Shown: positions 27,989-36,825 of the stretch, piece by piece
Layout: every line of letters starts with the position of its first letter
Position numbering within the stretch: position 1 is the first letter of the stretch
Assembly (NCBI GenBank): GCA_017524615.1
Contig: JAFXVJ010000007.1
Location: 1 to 64,000 of the forward strand
Reading direction: 5' to 3'
DNA length: 64,000 bases
DNA from: Clostridia bacterium
GTDB lineage: Bacteria > Bacillota > Clostridia > Christensenellales > Aristaeellaceae
Made by a program: the position numbers and the translations under genes
The notes under the pieces: model-generated
Told to the model about the DNA's origin: nothing
Database searches by the model: none
Seen by the model: only the letters and a program-made list of their open reading frames with translations

Positions 27989-28810
27989 ATGAAGCAAAAA
28001 TACACCATCAGCGAAATGGCGGAATTGCTGGGCGTGACCACCCACATGCTGCGTCATTATGAAAAAATGGGCATCATCCGCCCGGAGGTGAACCCGGAAA
28101 ACGGGTATCGCTTTTATTCGGTGATCGACACCCGGCGGTTCAACCTGAGCCGGGAATTCCTGGCCTGTGGATTGTCCCTGGAGCAGTGCGCCCAGCTGAT
28201 GGGGGAAATGGATGATCAGGGCACGGAGGCGCTGCTCAAGGACGCCATCGCACAGCAGCAGCGCCAGATCGAAAAATCCCGCATCGCCATCCGGTTCATG
28301 GGGAATGTGCTCAGAGAATATCCCCGGCTGGAGGAACTGGTGGGCCGGGTGTGGGTGGAAAACCTGCCCGTTATGTGGCGGCTGAACGTATCCGAAAAGG
28401 AAAAAGCGGTGCTGACGCCCGAGGCCCTGGCCCAGCGGGAGCAATGGCTATCCTGCCTGCCGGCGGTGTACTGGACCAGCAGGATCAGAAAAGATACCCT
28501 ACGCTGCTTTGGCAGCGGCCCCATTGATTACGAATACGGCCTGATGTGCTATGAGAACGATGCGATTGCCTTGAGGCTCAAGCTGACCCGGGATGTGGAG
28601 CGGATTCCCGGTGGTGATTATCTGGTGACCATTCATGAAAAATCTGATCGCGGCGCTTTTACTTGGGAAAACCTGTCGGCTTTGACGGACTATATCCAAC
28701 GCGAGCACATCAGCGTGCACGGAGATGCATTTTCCCATATTCTGGCATCCAGGCGTGCGGGAGATACAATGCGGAATTATCACCGCGTATTCATGAAAAT
28801 ATTCAGCTGA
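27989..28810 (+). CDS. MerR family transcriptional regulator
   Basis: The 273-residue protein opens with KYTISEMAELLGVTTHMLRH and the wing ENGYRFYSVIDTRRF, a textbook MerR DNA-binding domain. A coiled-coil region (AIAQQQRQIEKSRIAIRF) follows. The C-terminal 150 residues look like a GyrI-type or unknown ligand domain (about 125-270). It starts 7 bases after the second adenylating enzyme and so belongs to the Dlt-like operon. A dyad with MerR-like spacing lies in front of the next gene (28916-28946). Confidence 0.88.
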   Translation: MKQKYTISEMAELLGVTTHMLRHYEKMGIIRPEVNPENGYRFYSVIDTRRFNLSREFLACGLSLEQCAQLMGEMDDQGTEALLKDAIAQQQRQIEKSRIAIRFMGNVLREYPRLEELVGRVWVENLPVMWRLNVSEKEKAVLTPEALAQREQWLSCLPAVYWTSRIRKDTLRCFGSGPIDYEYGLMCYENDAIALRLKLTRDVERIPGGDYLVTIHEKSDRGAFTWENLSALTDYIQREHISVHGDAFSHILASRRAGDTMRNYHRVFMKIFS

Positions 28811-28852
28811 TCCGGTTTCGGATTTTCCAAATGAGTGAAAAAATATTCCATT

Positions 28853-28886
28853 GACCTTCGCATTGTGCGAAGGTCTATTTTATTTT
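28853..28886 (+). terminator. Terminator of the Dlt-like operon
   Basis: GACCTTCGCA (28853-28862) pairs perfectly with TGCGAAGGTC (28866-28875) around a TTG loop, followed by TATTTTATTTTC. Confidence 0.88.
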
Positions 28887-28915
28887 CGCGGGATGGAAAC
28901 CGCGTCGACCGTGCA

Positions 28916-28946
28916 TTGCACAGTGTGTACTGTGTAAACCAATATG
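28916..28946 (+). promoter_or_regulatory. MerR-type promoter/operator of the large GH3 gene
   Basis: TTGCAC (28916-28921) and AATATG (28941-28946) are 19 bases apart, a long spacer typical of MerR-activated promoters. The dyad CACAGT-GTGT-ACTGTG (28919-28934) lies across the -35 and spacer. The MerR gene ends about 105 bases upstream. The regulatory link is inferred. Confidence 0.5.
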
Positions 28947-28969
28947 CAACACAAGAAAGGAGAATCCCC

Positions 28970-31414
28970 ATGAAAAAGATCGCGTTGCTCATGGCCCTGA
29001 TCATGCTGGCTTCCTGCATTAGCCTCCATGGCGTTGCGGAAGAAAGCGCTATCAAAGAAAGTGCCTCCGGCTTCTATTACATTGAAGCCAACGGCGACCA
29101 GCCCCGAGTGAGCGCAAAGGACAAGAGCATCCTGATTCAGGCAGACGGCTACTGGTTCCGTGACCTGAATAAGAATGGTGCCCTGGATGTGTATGAGGAC
29201 TGGCGGCAGGACATCGACGCCCGCGTGGCGGACGTGGTCAGCCAGATGGACATCGACATGAAGCTGGGCAACCTGGCCAATGACTTCACCGGCGGCGCAT
29301 TCTCGCCCATCTATCCCATGCAGGATGAATGGCTGTATGGCGAGGAAGACCACATCACCCTCAGCGACAACATCACCTACCGCCCCATGTGGTGGGAAAT
29401 CAACAAGAACCACGTGACCCACTATTCCTACTCTTCCACTGGCACCCCCAAGGAACAGCAGGATGTGCTCAACGCCATCCAGGGCATCGGTGAAGGTGCG
29501 GAGCTGGGCATCCCGATCTCCTTCGAGACTGACCGCCCCTATAACACCTTCGGCTCCATGGTCAATATGCCCTATTACGCCTTCGGCATCGCCCATGATC
29601 CGGAGCTGCTCTACAACATGGTAGCTCAGTATTCCAAGGAAATGGCGGCCATGGGCTACACCACCATCTTCCACAGCTACGGCGTGGAAATCGGCTCCTG
29701 GTACGGCGACGAAGTGAACAACATCGTCAAAATGATCGTGCCCGAGACCTTGGCCTATGAAGAAAACGGCCTGCATGCCATGACCAAGCACTACATCGCC
29801 CGCGGCGGCCGCAACAGCTTCCTCAACTCCCGGTCCGATGCACAACTGTGGGAAAACTTTATGGTGCCGTGGAAAGCCGCCGTGCAGGAGGGAAAAACTT
29901 CCACCATCATGCTCAACGCCGGTTACGGCATCAATAATACCCCCATTTACTTTGACGCATACACCCTGGGCTACCTGCGCACTGAACTGGGCTTCCAGGG
30001 CGTGCTGTGCACCGACTGGCCGCTGCAGTTCTCCCGGTTCTTCGGCGGCTACACCAGTGACGGCCGTCTGATCGACGATATGACCGAGGGCGAACGGTAT
30101 GCCTGGATGATGCAGTGCGGCATCGACCAATTCGGCGTGTTCCGCATCGAGCATGGCCTGGACACTTCCAATTATTACATTTCCGGCAGCTTCGACTGCA
30201 TCTTCTGGCCCGATACCTTGAAGGAAGAAATCGAAAAAGGGAACCTGGATATCTCTGTGGTGGACGCCGCCATCAGCCGTGCCATGAAGAACAAGTTCCG
30301 TCTGGGATTGTTCGACGATCCTTTCAATGATTACAGTGAATTGGAAGCCCTCTTTGCCAGCGAAGCCTACAAAGCCGAAGCATTTGAACTCAACAGCGTG
30401 GAGGACGTGGTTCGCGCCAGGACGGAGCAAATGAACGCCTGGGATGAGGAACTGATGGAAAAATCCGCTGTTTTGCTGAAAAACGATGATAATATCCTGC
30501 CTCTGGCTGCCGGCACGAAGATTTTTGTGACCAGCAACAACGGCGAAGTGCAGGAAAAGGACTTGGCGGCCATTGGCGACAAGACCACCGTGACGGAAAC
30601 GATAGAGGACGCCGACGTGGTGATGGCCCACATGACAGCCCTGGGCGATGCTTGGGAGTATGTGATTGAAGACGCCCAGGAAGCCGGCAAGCCCGTCATC
30701 CTGGTGATGGAGAGCACCAACAAAGCTGACACCGAGATTTCCGAACGGGAAACCGACGTGTGTGCCGCCATCATCATGCAGACTTACAACAGCCTGCCCG
30801 ATCACGGCACTGCCCTGCCCAGCTTCTATCATTACACCTTCCCGGCTGTCACCGCCGATTTCCTCTTTGGCGATCGGGTGCCCGCAGGCAGCCTGGTGTA
30901 TGAAATCGGCCGCAGCTACAATGATTACCTGCTGGCCTGGGGCGATCTGCAGCTGGATATCGGCACCGACGATTATATGCGCCTCTATCTGGCTGCTACC
31001 ATCCGAAACCAGCCTGATTACCTGGTGCCCAACAACCTGGGCGACAGCCTGTACTCTTCTGATTTCGGCATGACCTATGGAGCACAGCCTGACTTTGACT
31101 TTAATACGCTGGTGGTGCCCAAGGAAGTGGTCACCTATGAAGAGGAATACCGCGGCAACATGCGCACCGTCAGTGCCGCCAGGGAAAAGGTGCAGAAGGC
31201 CGGCGAAGCCTTCCCCATCATGTTCATCGCTCAGAACAACGGCGACGACGGCACCTTCGTGGCTGAGGTGTACGACGGCGAGAACCTGATTGCCAGCAAG
31301 TTCGTATCCCTGGATGCCGGACAGTTCCGTGTGGTGACCATCAATCTGACACTGGAAGCGGGCACCCATGAAATTTCCGTCTGCGGCCTGACCAAGACCA
31401 TCACCGTGGAATAA
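28970..31414 (+). CDS. Large secreted GH3 family glycosidase (third copy)
   Basis: The 814-residue protein has a signal peptide (ALLMALIMLASCISLHGVA) and the EF-hand-like loop DLNKNGALDVYE that is also found in the two shorter GH3 enzymes. The barrel contains HAMTKHYIARGGRNSFLN where the usual KHF motif lies, and a nucleophile-type segment VLCTDWPLQF. KSAVLLKNDDNILPL marks the second domain. A fibronectin III-like C-terminus (FVAEVYDGENLIASKFVSLD) completes it. This matches exo-acting GH3 enzymes of the larger layout. AAGAAAGGAG precedes the start. It lies apart from the import operon and probably has its own promoter. Confidence 0.85.
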   Translation: MKKIALLMALIMLASCISLHGVAEESAIKESASGFYYIEANGDQPRVSAKDKSILIQADGYWFRDLNKNGALDVYEDWRQDIDARVADVVSQMDIDMKLGNLANDFTGGAFSPIYPMQDEWLYGEEDHITLSDNITYRPMWWEINKNHVTHYSYSSTGTPKEQQDVLNAIQGIGEGAELGIPISFETDRPYNTFGSMVNMPYYAFGIAHDPELLYNMVAQYSKEMAAMGYTTIFHSYGVEIGSWYGDEVNNIVKMIVPETLAYEENGLHAMTKHYIARGGRNSFLNSRSDAQLWENFMVPWKAAVQEGKTSTIMLNAGYGINNTPIYFDAYTLGYLRTELGFQGVLCTDWPLQFSRFFGGYTSDGRLIDDMTEGERYAWMMQCGIDQFGVFRIEHGLDTSNYYISGSFDCIFWPDTLKEEIEKGNLDISVVDAAISRAMKNKFRLGLFDDPFNDYSELEALFASEAYKAEAFELNSVEDVVRARTEQMNAWDEELMEKSAVLLKNDDNILPLAAGTKIFVTSNNGEVQEKDLAAIGDKTTVTETIEDADVVMAHMTALGDAWEYVIEDAQEAGKPVILVMESTNKADTEISERETDVCAAIIMQTYNSLPDHGTALPSFYHYTFPAVTADFLFGDRVPAGSLVYEIGRSYNDYLLAWGDLQLDIGTDDYMRLYLAATIRNQPDYLVPNNLGDSLYSSDFGMTYGAQPDFDFNTLVVPKEVVTYEEEYRGNMRTVSAAREKVQKAGEAFPIMFIAQNNGDDGTFVAEVYDGENLIASKFVSLDAGQFRVVTINLTLEAGTHEISVCGLTKTITVE

Positions 31415-31482
31415 TCCCACCAACCCTGGATTTCCGGCGTGAGGATTTTGACAGTTTCTATCGCGTCGGTTCTCCTTTCCGG

Positions 31483-31516
31483 GCGGGCGTCCCTTTGCGG
31501 GGCGTCCGCTTTTTTG
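31483..31516 (+). terminator. Terminator of the large GH3 gene
   Basis: GCGGGCGTCCC (31483-31493) pairs with GGGGCGTCCGC (31499-31509), with two G-U pairs, followed by six T. Confidence 0.85.
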
Positions 31517-31517
31517 T

Positions 31518-31546
31518 GCAAAAAAACAGCGCCTCGCAGGAGGCGC
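31518..31546 (-). terminator. Terminator of the response regulator gene
   Basis: On the minus strand GCGCCTC and GAGGCGC (plus 31529-31535 and 31540-31546) form a perfect 7-bp stem followed by a T7 run. It lies just beyond the regulator stop. Confidence 0.85.
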
Positions 31547-31561
31547 GGAGGGGCGGCCGGA

Positions 31562-33034
31562 TCAGCCTTCGCCGGAAGCATACTGGGAGGGAGTCAGGCC
31601 GGTGTACTGGTGGAACACCTTGGTAAAGTAGCTGCTGTCCTCATAGCCCACGCAGGCGGCCACGTCCCGAAGCAGCAGATCGGGCTTATCCCGAAGCAGC
31701 TGCTTGGCGGCTTCCATGCGGCAGCGGGTAAGATAGGCGTTGAAGGTGGTGTCGCTGTACTTGCGGAACAGGCGGCTCAGGTAGGTTTGGGAGATGCCGA
31801 TCTCATCGCACACGCTCTGCATGCTCAGGGGATGGGCGTAATGCTCCACGATGTACTGCACGGCGTAATCGTACAGCTCCTTGGTGGACAGCTTTTTATC
31901 CCGCACGCTGCCATCGTCAAACAGCAGGGAATAGGTGGCGCTCATTAAGTCGCTGTAGGTATTGGCGCAGCGGATCAGATCATTGAATTCCTGCAGCACC
32001 TCCTCCAGACGGCTGTACACCGGCGTTTGCATGGCGGCCACCTGATGGATCAGCTGCCTGCACATGTGCCACACCTGACGCTGGGGCATTTGGTTTTTTT
32101 CCCATTGGATCGCCAGGGACACGAAATAATCCTTGATCATGCGGGTCTTGCCGACGGAAACGAAATAGCTGAGCTGCTTGAGGTCGGCGGCGGGCAGCTT
32201 GATGCGTTCCTCGCTGGTCCTGCTGCCGGTGAATTGCAGGATCTGATGCTTGCCGACGATCACACGGCGGTACATCAGGTCCAGGGAGGCGGAAATAAAG
32301 CTCTGCAGCCGGTCCATGCCCTGCGAGGACGTGGTATAAATGGCGGTCCAGGTGGACAGCTTGCCCGGCTGGGTGGTGTACACGCTCAGATCAGTCAGGA
32401 AGGTTTCCGGGCTGTCGTCGGGGCAGATCAGGATGCGTTCATCCTCATCACGGCCCCGCAGCACGTAAAAGCGCTCGTGGGGCGGCATCACCAGGGAAGT
32501 GGCGGTCAGGGTTTTGGCCATGGTCATGTCCAGGTTGCCCCAGCGCACCAGGGCAAAGCGGAAGTTTTTATGGCCATAGAGGCGGGCGGCGTCTTCCTTG
32601 GAATAGGGCTGGCCACAGGCCATGGCGGGCAGGAGCGCGGATGCCTGCTCCACCCGTTCGCTGTCCAGCTTATCCTTGATGCTTTCCAGCACCGACACCA
32701 TTTTGCTGATGCTGACGGGCTTGAGGATGTAATCGTCCACCCCGACCTGGATGGCGCCCTGCGCGTACTCAAATTCACCATAGCCGCTGATGATCAGGAT
32801 GTGCAGATCGGGCAGCCTGGTCCGTGCCTGCTTGGCCAGGTCAATGCCGCTCATGCCGTGCATGCTGATATCGGTGATCAGCACGTCCACCGACCGATCG
32901 GTCAGAAATTCCAGCCCCTGCTCCCCGCTGGTGCAGGTGCCGACGATCTGATAGCCTGGCACATATTTTTCAATGATGTTCTGCACAAACCGCAATGCGG
33001 GCAATTCGTCATCCACGATCAATACACGGTACAT
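31562..33034 (-). CDS. YesN-type response regulator with AraC DNA-binding domain
   Basis: The 490-residue protein starts with a receiver domain: YRVLIVDDELPALRFVQNII, phospho-acceptor Asp55 in VLITDISMHG and ILKPVS with the conserved lysine. A middle region of about 240 residues has no named family by eye. The C-terminal 100 residues are an AraC double HTH (MQSVCDEIGISQTYLSRLFR ... LRDVAACVGYEDSSYFTKVF). This is the usual partner of YesM kinases, yet the only such kinase here is 19 kb away. It likely activates the sugar operon. The 323-bp gap upstream holds a minus-strand TATAAT (33174-33179) and little else. Confidence 0.92.
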   Translation of the reverse strand: MYRVLIVDDELPALRFVQNIIEKYVPGYQIVGTCTSGEQGLEFLTDRSVDVLITDISMHGMSGIDLAKQARTRLPDLHILIISGYGEFEYAQGAIQVGVDDYILKPVSISKMVSVLESIKDKLDSERVEQASALLPAMACGQPYSKEDAARLYGHKNFRFALVRWGNLDMTMAKTLTATSLVMPPHERFYVLRGRDEDERILICPDDSPETFLTDLSVYTTQPGKLSTWTAIYTTSSQGMDRLQSFISASLDLMYRRVIVGKHQILQFTGSRTSEERIKLPAADLKQLSYFVSVGKTRMIKDYFVSLAIQWEKNQMPQRQVWHMCRQLIHQVAAMQTPVYSRLEEVLQEFNDLIRCANTYSDLMSATYSLLFDDGSVRDKKLSTKELYDYAVQYIVEHYAHPLSMQSVCDEIGISQTYLSRLFRKYSDTTFNAYLTRCRMEAAKQLLRDKPDLLLRDVAACVGYEDSSYFTKVFHQYTGLTPSQYASGEG

Positions 33035-33357
33035 GGGTGCGCTCCTTTCCCGTTCTGTCCATGGGGCGGTGTCGGGCGTTGATGAGTCTCATTGCGTTCG
33101 GCGCGCTGTCCCTGACATCGGCCGGAACGGAAATCTTCGCCCGAACTATAAAAGCTTCGCTTTCCTCATCCCTATTATAACATGACGGCTGGGAAAAACC
33201 AGCACTGTATTGTTTTTTTATACCATACATGCGGGATTTTTACATTTTTTTCTGCGGGCATGGCGCTAAGAACCGCCCCAAAGATCCCGGGGCCCCAAAG
33301 CCTTCCTGCATACGCGCTGGCGTGTATTGATAAAAATTCAAACCGGATGATAAGGGG

Positions 33358-33960
33358 TCATTCCCGGTCCTCCAGGGCCTTTTCCGCCGCCCGGCGGGCT
33401 GTGCCCCATGCGTAGCCACGGCGTACCAGCGCCTGGGCGATTTTTTTCGCGTCGTTTTGCAGCCGCCGGGCCATTCGACGCCCCTGCTCCACGGCCTGGC
33501 GGAATTCTTCTTCCTCGTCCAGACGCTCCAGCGCGGCCTGGGCCTCCTCCCGGCTGACGCCCTTGACGCGCAGCTCCTGGGCGATGCGGTTTTTTCCGTA
33601 TTTCCGGGCCCGGTGCGCCACCCATTCACCGGCGAAGCGGCTGTCAGATACCAGGTGATGGGCCTTCAGCGTGTCCAGTACCTGCGTGACGGTGCTTTCA
33701 TCGTAGCAGGAACGCTTCAGCCGCTGACGCACCTCCTGGCAGCTGCGCTCCCGCAGGGCCAGGAATTTCATGGCCGCTTCCAGGGCGTGGGGATACCCCC
33801 GCTGGCGGGCATACTGGCGGTACGCCTCCGGCTCCAGGGACTGATTCACGTGCAGACGCCGTTCCAGATACAGGGCGGAGGGGACGCGGACCGTTTCACC
33901 GCTGAGAAAACGCACGGTGGCCACGCCGCCCTTGCGCTTGATTTCAATCACCTGATCCAC
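33358..33960 (-). CDS. recX: RecX regulator of RecA
   Basis: The 200-residue protein has the RecX three-helix repeats: AMKFLALRERSCQEVRQRLK, then LKAHHLVSDSRFAGEWVAHR with the conserved DSRFA segment, and YGKNRIAQELRVKGVSREEA. RecX binds RecA filaments and limits their activity. The N-terminal 60 residues are a short beta region seen in Firmicute RecX. No recA is in view. It is a single gene here, with no clear terminator. Confidence 0.9.
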   Translation of the reverse strand: MDQVIEIKRKGGVATVRFLSGETVRVPSALYLERRLHVNQSLEPEAYRQYARQRGYPHALEAAMKFLALRERSCQEVRQRLKRSCYDESTVTQVLDTLKAHHLVSDSRFAGEWVAHRARKYGKNRIAQELRVKGVSREEAQAALERLDEEEEFRQAVEQGRRMARRLQNDAKKIAQALVRRGYAWGTARRAAEKALEDRE

Positions 33961-34064
33961 GAAAATCCCTCCTCCTATCAGGGCCCAATGAATACCGGCG
34001 CGGCAGAAAGCCGCCCGATACGGGTCCTGAACCGACGCAGTCTCCCGGAAATGCCTTCTGTGAA

Positions 34065-35204
34065 TCAGGGCTTCGCATCAGCAAGCAGCAGCTGCAGCAG
34101 ATCAAAATTCAGATCGGCCAGCACGCCCCGCCGCGCCTCGCTGGCTCCGGCAGTGAGCAGCGCCATGCCCCGCCCCGCGTCCGGATCGAAGAACAGGCCG
34201 TGCACCGCGCCGTAGGCCATGCCCTGATGACCGTATATCAGCCGCCGGCCGAGCCGCGGCTCATGCAGCACGAACGTGAACAGGCCCTGGGACAGATTAC
34301 GGGCCCGGTCGCCGAAGGGCACCGCGATGCGCCGCATCTCCGCCAGGCTGTCGGCGGTCAGATAACCCGGCGCCATGGCCGCGACGCCCAGCCTTGCCAA
34401 TTCCGGGGCGGAAACGCATAAATTGCCGTGCGCCAGGCTGTAGTGCCGCTCTGTATCCACTTCCGCCGGGGGCAGCGGGCGCGCCCGGCGCTGGGCGGCG
34501 CTGAAATCCGGCGTTTTGCTGCGGGGCAGGATGCGGCAGGCGTCGGCCAGGTCGCCTTTCACCTTCTGTGGATAATAGGTGGCGGTGACCCCCAGGGGGC
34601 GGAACAGCGTTTCCTGCATCAGCGATTCGAAATCCTCTCCCGTGGCGGCTTCCAGCACCACCCCGGCGATGCCCGCGCCGAAATTGGAATACTCCCAGAC
34701 GGTGCCGGGCAGGTGGGCTGTGAAGCTGTCTCCCCGCAGCAGCGCAGACAGCGGCGCGCCCTGGGCGATGCCCCGATTGTAGTCCGCGCCGTCATGGATG
34801 CCCGCCGTATGGGTCATCAGCATCCGCAGGGTCAGCGGCATATCGGGCGCTTGAGGATGTCGCAGGGAGAAGGGAAGATAAGCGTTCACGTCCGCGTCCA
34901 GATCCACGCGCCCCTGCTCGCGGAGCTTCATGATGCCCAGCGCTGTGATGAACTTGCTCACGGAGGCGCTCCGGAACACCGTATCCTGACGCACCGGCGT
35001 ATCCGGCCGATGCGCGCAGCCGAAGGTCAGCGTGCCGGTGACGCCCGTGGCGTCAAAGAGGCACAGCGCCGCGCCTGCGCAGCGGTTCGCTTTCAGGATG
35101 CCTGCCACCGCGGCCGTCTCCCACGGGGGCAGATCGGACGCGCTGACGGTTCCGCCGCTGGGAAGAAAATGCAATAAAAAGCGGTAAAGACCCCAGTTCT
35201 TCAT
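34065..35204 (-). CDS. Beta-lactamase-like serine hydrolase
   Basis: The 379-residue protein has the class C/PBP-like motifs SASVSKF (SxxK, catalytic Ser and Lys) and YSNFG (YxN). A third KTG-like box may be GHQGM near residue 335. There is no signal peptide, so it is probably cytoplasmic or an esterase-type member. The start at 35204 was chosen for GGGAGG at 8 bases. The family covers D,D-peptidases and esterases; its true substrate is unknown. It diverges from the coat-protein genes. Confidence 0.85.
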   Translation of the reverse strand: MKNWGLYRFLLHFLPSGGTVSASDLPPWETAAVAGILKANRCAGAALCLFDATGVTGTLTFGCAHRPDTPVRQDTVFRSASVSKFITALGIMKLREQGRVDLDADVNAYLPFSLRHPQAPDMPLTLRMLMTHTAGIHDGADYNRGIAQGAPLSALLRGDSFTAHLPGTVWEYSNFGAGIAGVVLEAATGEDFESLMQETLFRPLGVTATYYPQKVKGDLADACRILPRSKTPDFSAAQRRARPLPPAEVDTERHYSLAHGNLCVSAPELARLGVAAMAPGYLTADSLAEMRRIAVPFGDRARNLSQGLFTFVLHEPRLGRRLIYGHQGMAYGAVHGLFFDPDAGRGMALLTAGASEARRGVLADLNFDLLQLLLADAKP

Positions 35205-35237
35205 GCGCAGCCTCCCATCCATCGCGCAGTCAGGAAT

Positions 35238-35253
35238 AGAAACGATCGTTTCT
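35238..35253. promoter_or_regulatory. 16-bp perfect palindrome in a divergent region
   Basis: AGAAACGATCGTTTCT lies between the minus-strand serine hydrolase and the plus-strand coat genes. Its position and symmetry suggest an operator for a dimeric regulator. No regulator is identified. Confidence 0.5.
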
Positions 35254-35299
35254 TCGCATGCTATGGCTGTACCCAAATCCAAGAAGGAGGGAATGCAAA

Positions 35300-35509
35300 A
35301 TGCCCAATCAAAGCGGATGTGCCCTGACCAGCAAGGATCTGAGCGTGATCGAGGATCAGCTCACCCACATCGCCACCGCCTGCCGCGTGGCGGCCAATTA
35401 CGCCGGTCAATTCCAGAACCCTCAGCTCAAGAATGTGGCCGACACCGTGGCCCAGCACCACCGTCAGCACTTCGACGCGCTGTACGCGTACCTCAACGGC
35501 TGCCAGTAA
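35300..35509 (+). CDS. Small coat-like protein (69 aa)
   Basis: MPNQSGCALTSKDLSVIEDQ begins a helical, His- and Gln-rich small protein preceded by AAGGAGG. It looks like the short partner often found next to CotF-type coat proteins in Clostridia. It ends 16 bases before the next coat gene, so the two form an operon. No enzyme motif is seen. Confidence 0.65.
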   Translation: MPNQSGCALTSKDLSVIEDQLTHIATACRVAANYAGQFQNPQLKNVADTVAQHHRQHFDALYAYLNGCQ

Positions 35510-35525
35510 AAGGGAGGAACATGCC

Positions 35526-35852
35526 ATGAGCCAAGCACACGATCAACCCTGGAACCAGAACCAGTTTGCCCAAGGCCAGCAGGGCGCTCAGCCCCTGAGC
35601 GATCAGGAATTGGCCTTTGATTTGCTGTATCACGAAAAGGCGCTGATGACCAACATCGCCTCCGAGGTGCTGGAGGCCAGCCAGCCCGGCATGCGCCAGG
35701 TGCTCAACGACTGCTACATGCAGATGGGCCAGGATCAGCTGGATATTTTTAACGTCATGCAGCAGCAGGGCTGGTATCCTGTGAAGCCAGCCCAGGCTCA
35801 GGACGTGCAGACCGCCAAGCAGAAATATCAGCAGATGCGCGGCACGCTGTAA
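35526..35852 (+). CDS. CotF family spore coat protein
   Basis: The 108-residue protein has a Gln-rich N-terminus and a CotF helical core: ELAFDLLYHEKALMTNIASE, then LEASQPGMRQVLNDCYMQMG. It ends with a short QQGWYPVKPAQAQ tail. CotF-family proteins are spore coat components; here it supports a sporulating host or its recent ancestor. GGAGG precedes the start. Confidence 0.8.
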   Translation: MSQAHDQPWNQNQFAQGQQGAQPLSDQELAFDLLYHEKALMTNIASEVLEASQPGMRQVLNDCYMQMGQDQLDIFNVMQQQGWYPVKPAQAQDVQTAKQKYQQMRGTL

Positions 35853-35866
35853 TCAATCGGCGGCCT

Positions 35867-35905
35867 TCCCCCTTCCGGCTATGGCCGGAGGGGATTTCTT
35901 TTGGA
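35867..35905. terminator. Terminator between coat gene and lgt
   Basis: CCCCCTTCCGGC and GCCGGAGGGG pair around TAT with a small bulge, followed by TTTCTTTT on the plus strand. It separates two convergent genes. Confidence 0.7.
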
Positions 35906-35975
35906 AAAAAGAGGAAAGCGGGAGGCAGGATCGTCTTGCGCCCGCGCCCTCCTGCCTTCTCCGCCCGATCCCGCG

Positions 35976-36722
35976 TCAGGAAAGACGCGCCGCCCGCCTG
36001 TGCCGGATCAGCAGCGCCGCGCCCGCCACGACCACCAGCATGGCGGACAGCACCTGGGACACCCGGAAGGGCCCCCACATCAGGCTGTCGGTGCGCCAGC
36101 CCTCGATCACCATCCGCCCGAAGCCATACCAGCACAGGTAGCCCAAGAACAGGTTGCCCCGCACGGTGACCCGCCGGCGATTCAGCCACAGGATCCAGAA
36201 GCCGATGAAATTCCACAGCGATTCATAAAAGAAGGTGGCCATGTGCCATTCCTGCTGTACATACACCGCCAGCGGGAAAAACTGCAGCGCCGGATTCACG
36301 ATCAATTGGCCATAGGCCTCTCCGTTGACGAAGTTTCCCCAGCGGCCGATGGCCTGGCCCAGAATGAGGGCGGGGGCTACCATATCGGCCAGCGCGGCGA
36401 AGGACACCTTTTTTACCCGGGAAAAGACCCAGGCCGCCGCCGCGCCGCCGATCACGCCGCCGTAAATGGCCAGCCCGCCCTCCCATACGTGCAGGATGCG
36501 GATGGGATCACCGCGGTACATGTCCCACTGAAAGACCACGTAGTACAGCCGTGCCCCGATCACCGCGGCGGGCACCACCCACAGGGCAAAATCCACCGTG
36601 GTATCCTTGGGCAGGCCCAGCCTTTTTTCCTGCCGGGAGCACAAATAAGCCCCCAGGGCGATGGCGATGGAGATGAGCAGTCCGTAAACGGGGATCACGC
36701 CGAACAGCAAGCGCTCCTGCAT
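35976..36722 (-). CDS. lgt: Prolipoprotein diacylglyceryl transferase
   Basis: The 248-residue membrane protein has about seven hydrophobic helices and the Lgt signature GQAIGRWGNFVNGEAYG. HVWEGGLAIYGGVIGG and ESLWNF are also typical. It attaches diacylglycerol to the lipobox cysteine of lipoprotein precursors at the membrane. It is a single gene on the minus strand, slightly shorter than average. Confidence 0.97.
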   Translation of the reverse strand: MQERLLFGVIPVYGLLISIAIALGAYLCSRQEKRLGLPKDTTVDFALWVVPAAVIGARLYYVVFQWDMYRGDPIRILHVWEGGLAIYGGVIGGAAAAWVFSRVKKVSFAALADMVAPALILGQAIGRWGNFVNGEAYGQLIVNPALQFFPLAVYVQQEWHMATFFYESLWNFIGFWILWLNRRRVTVRGNLFLGYLCWYGFGRMVIEGWRTDSLMWGPFRVSQVLSAMLVVVAGAALLIRHRRAARLS

Positions 36723-36825
36723 AGGTTCCTCCGGTGAAAAGGCCGCGGTGGGCCGTTTTTCTTATTCTGGCCCGCCGCGGGGAATGATATGCCTGTTTTT
36801 CAGGCGCCAGGCCTGCGCGGAAAAA

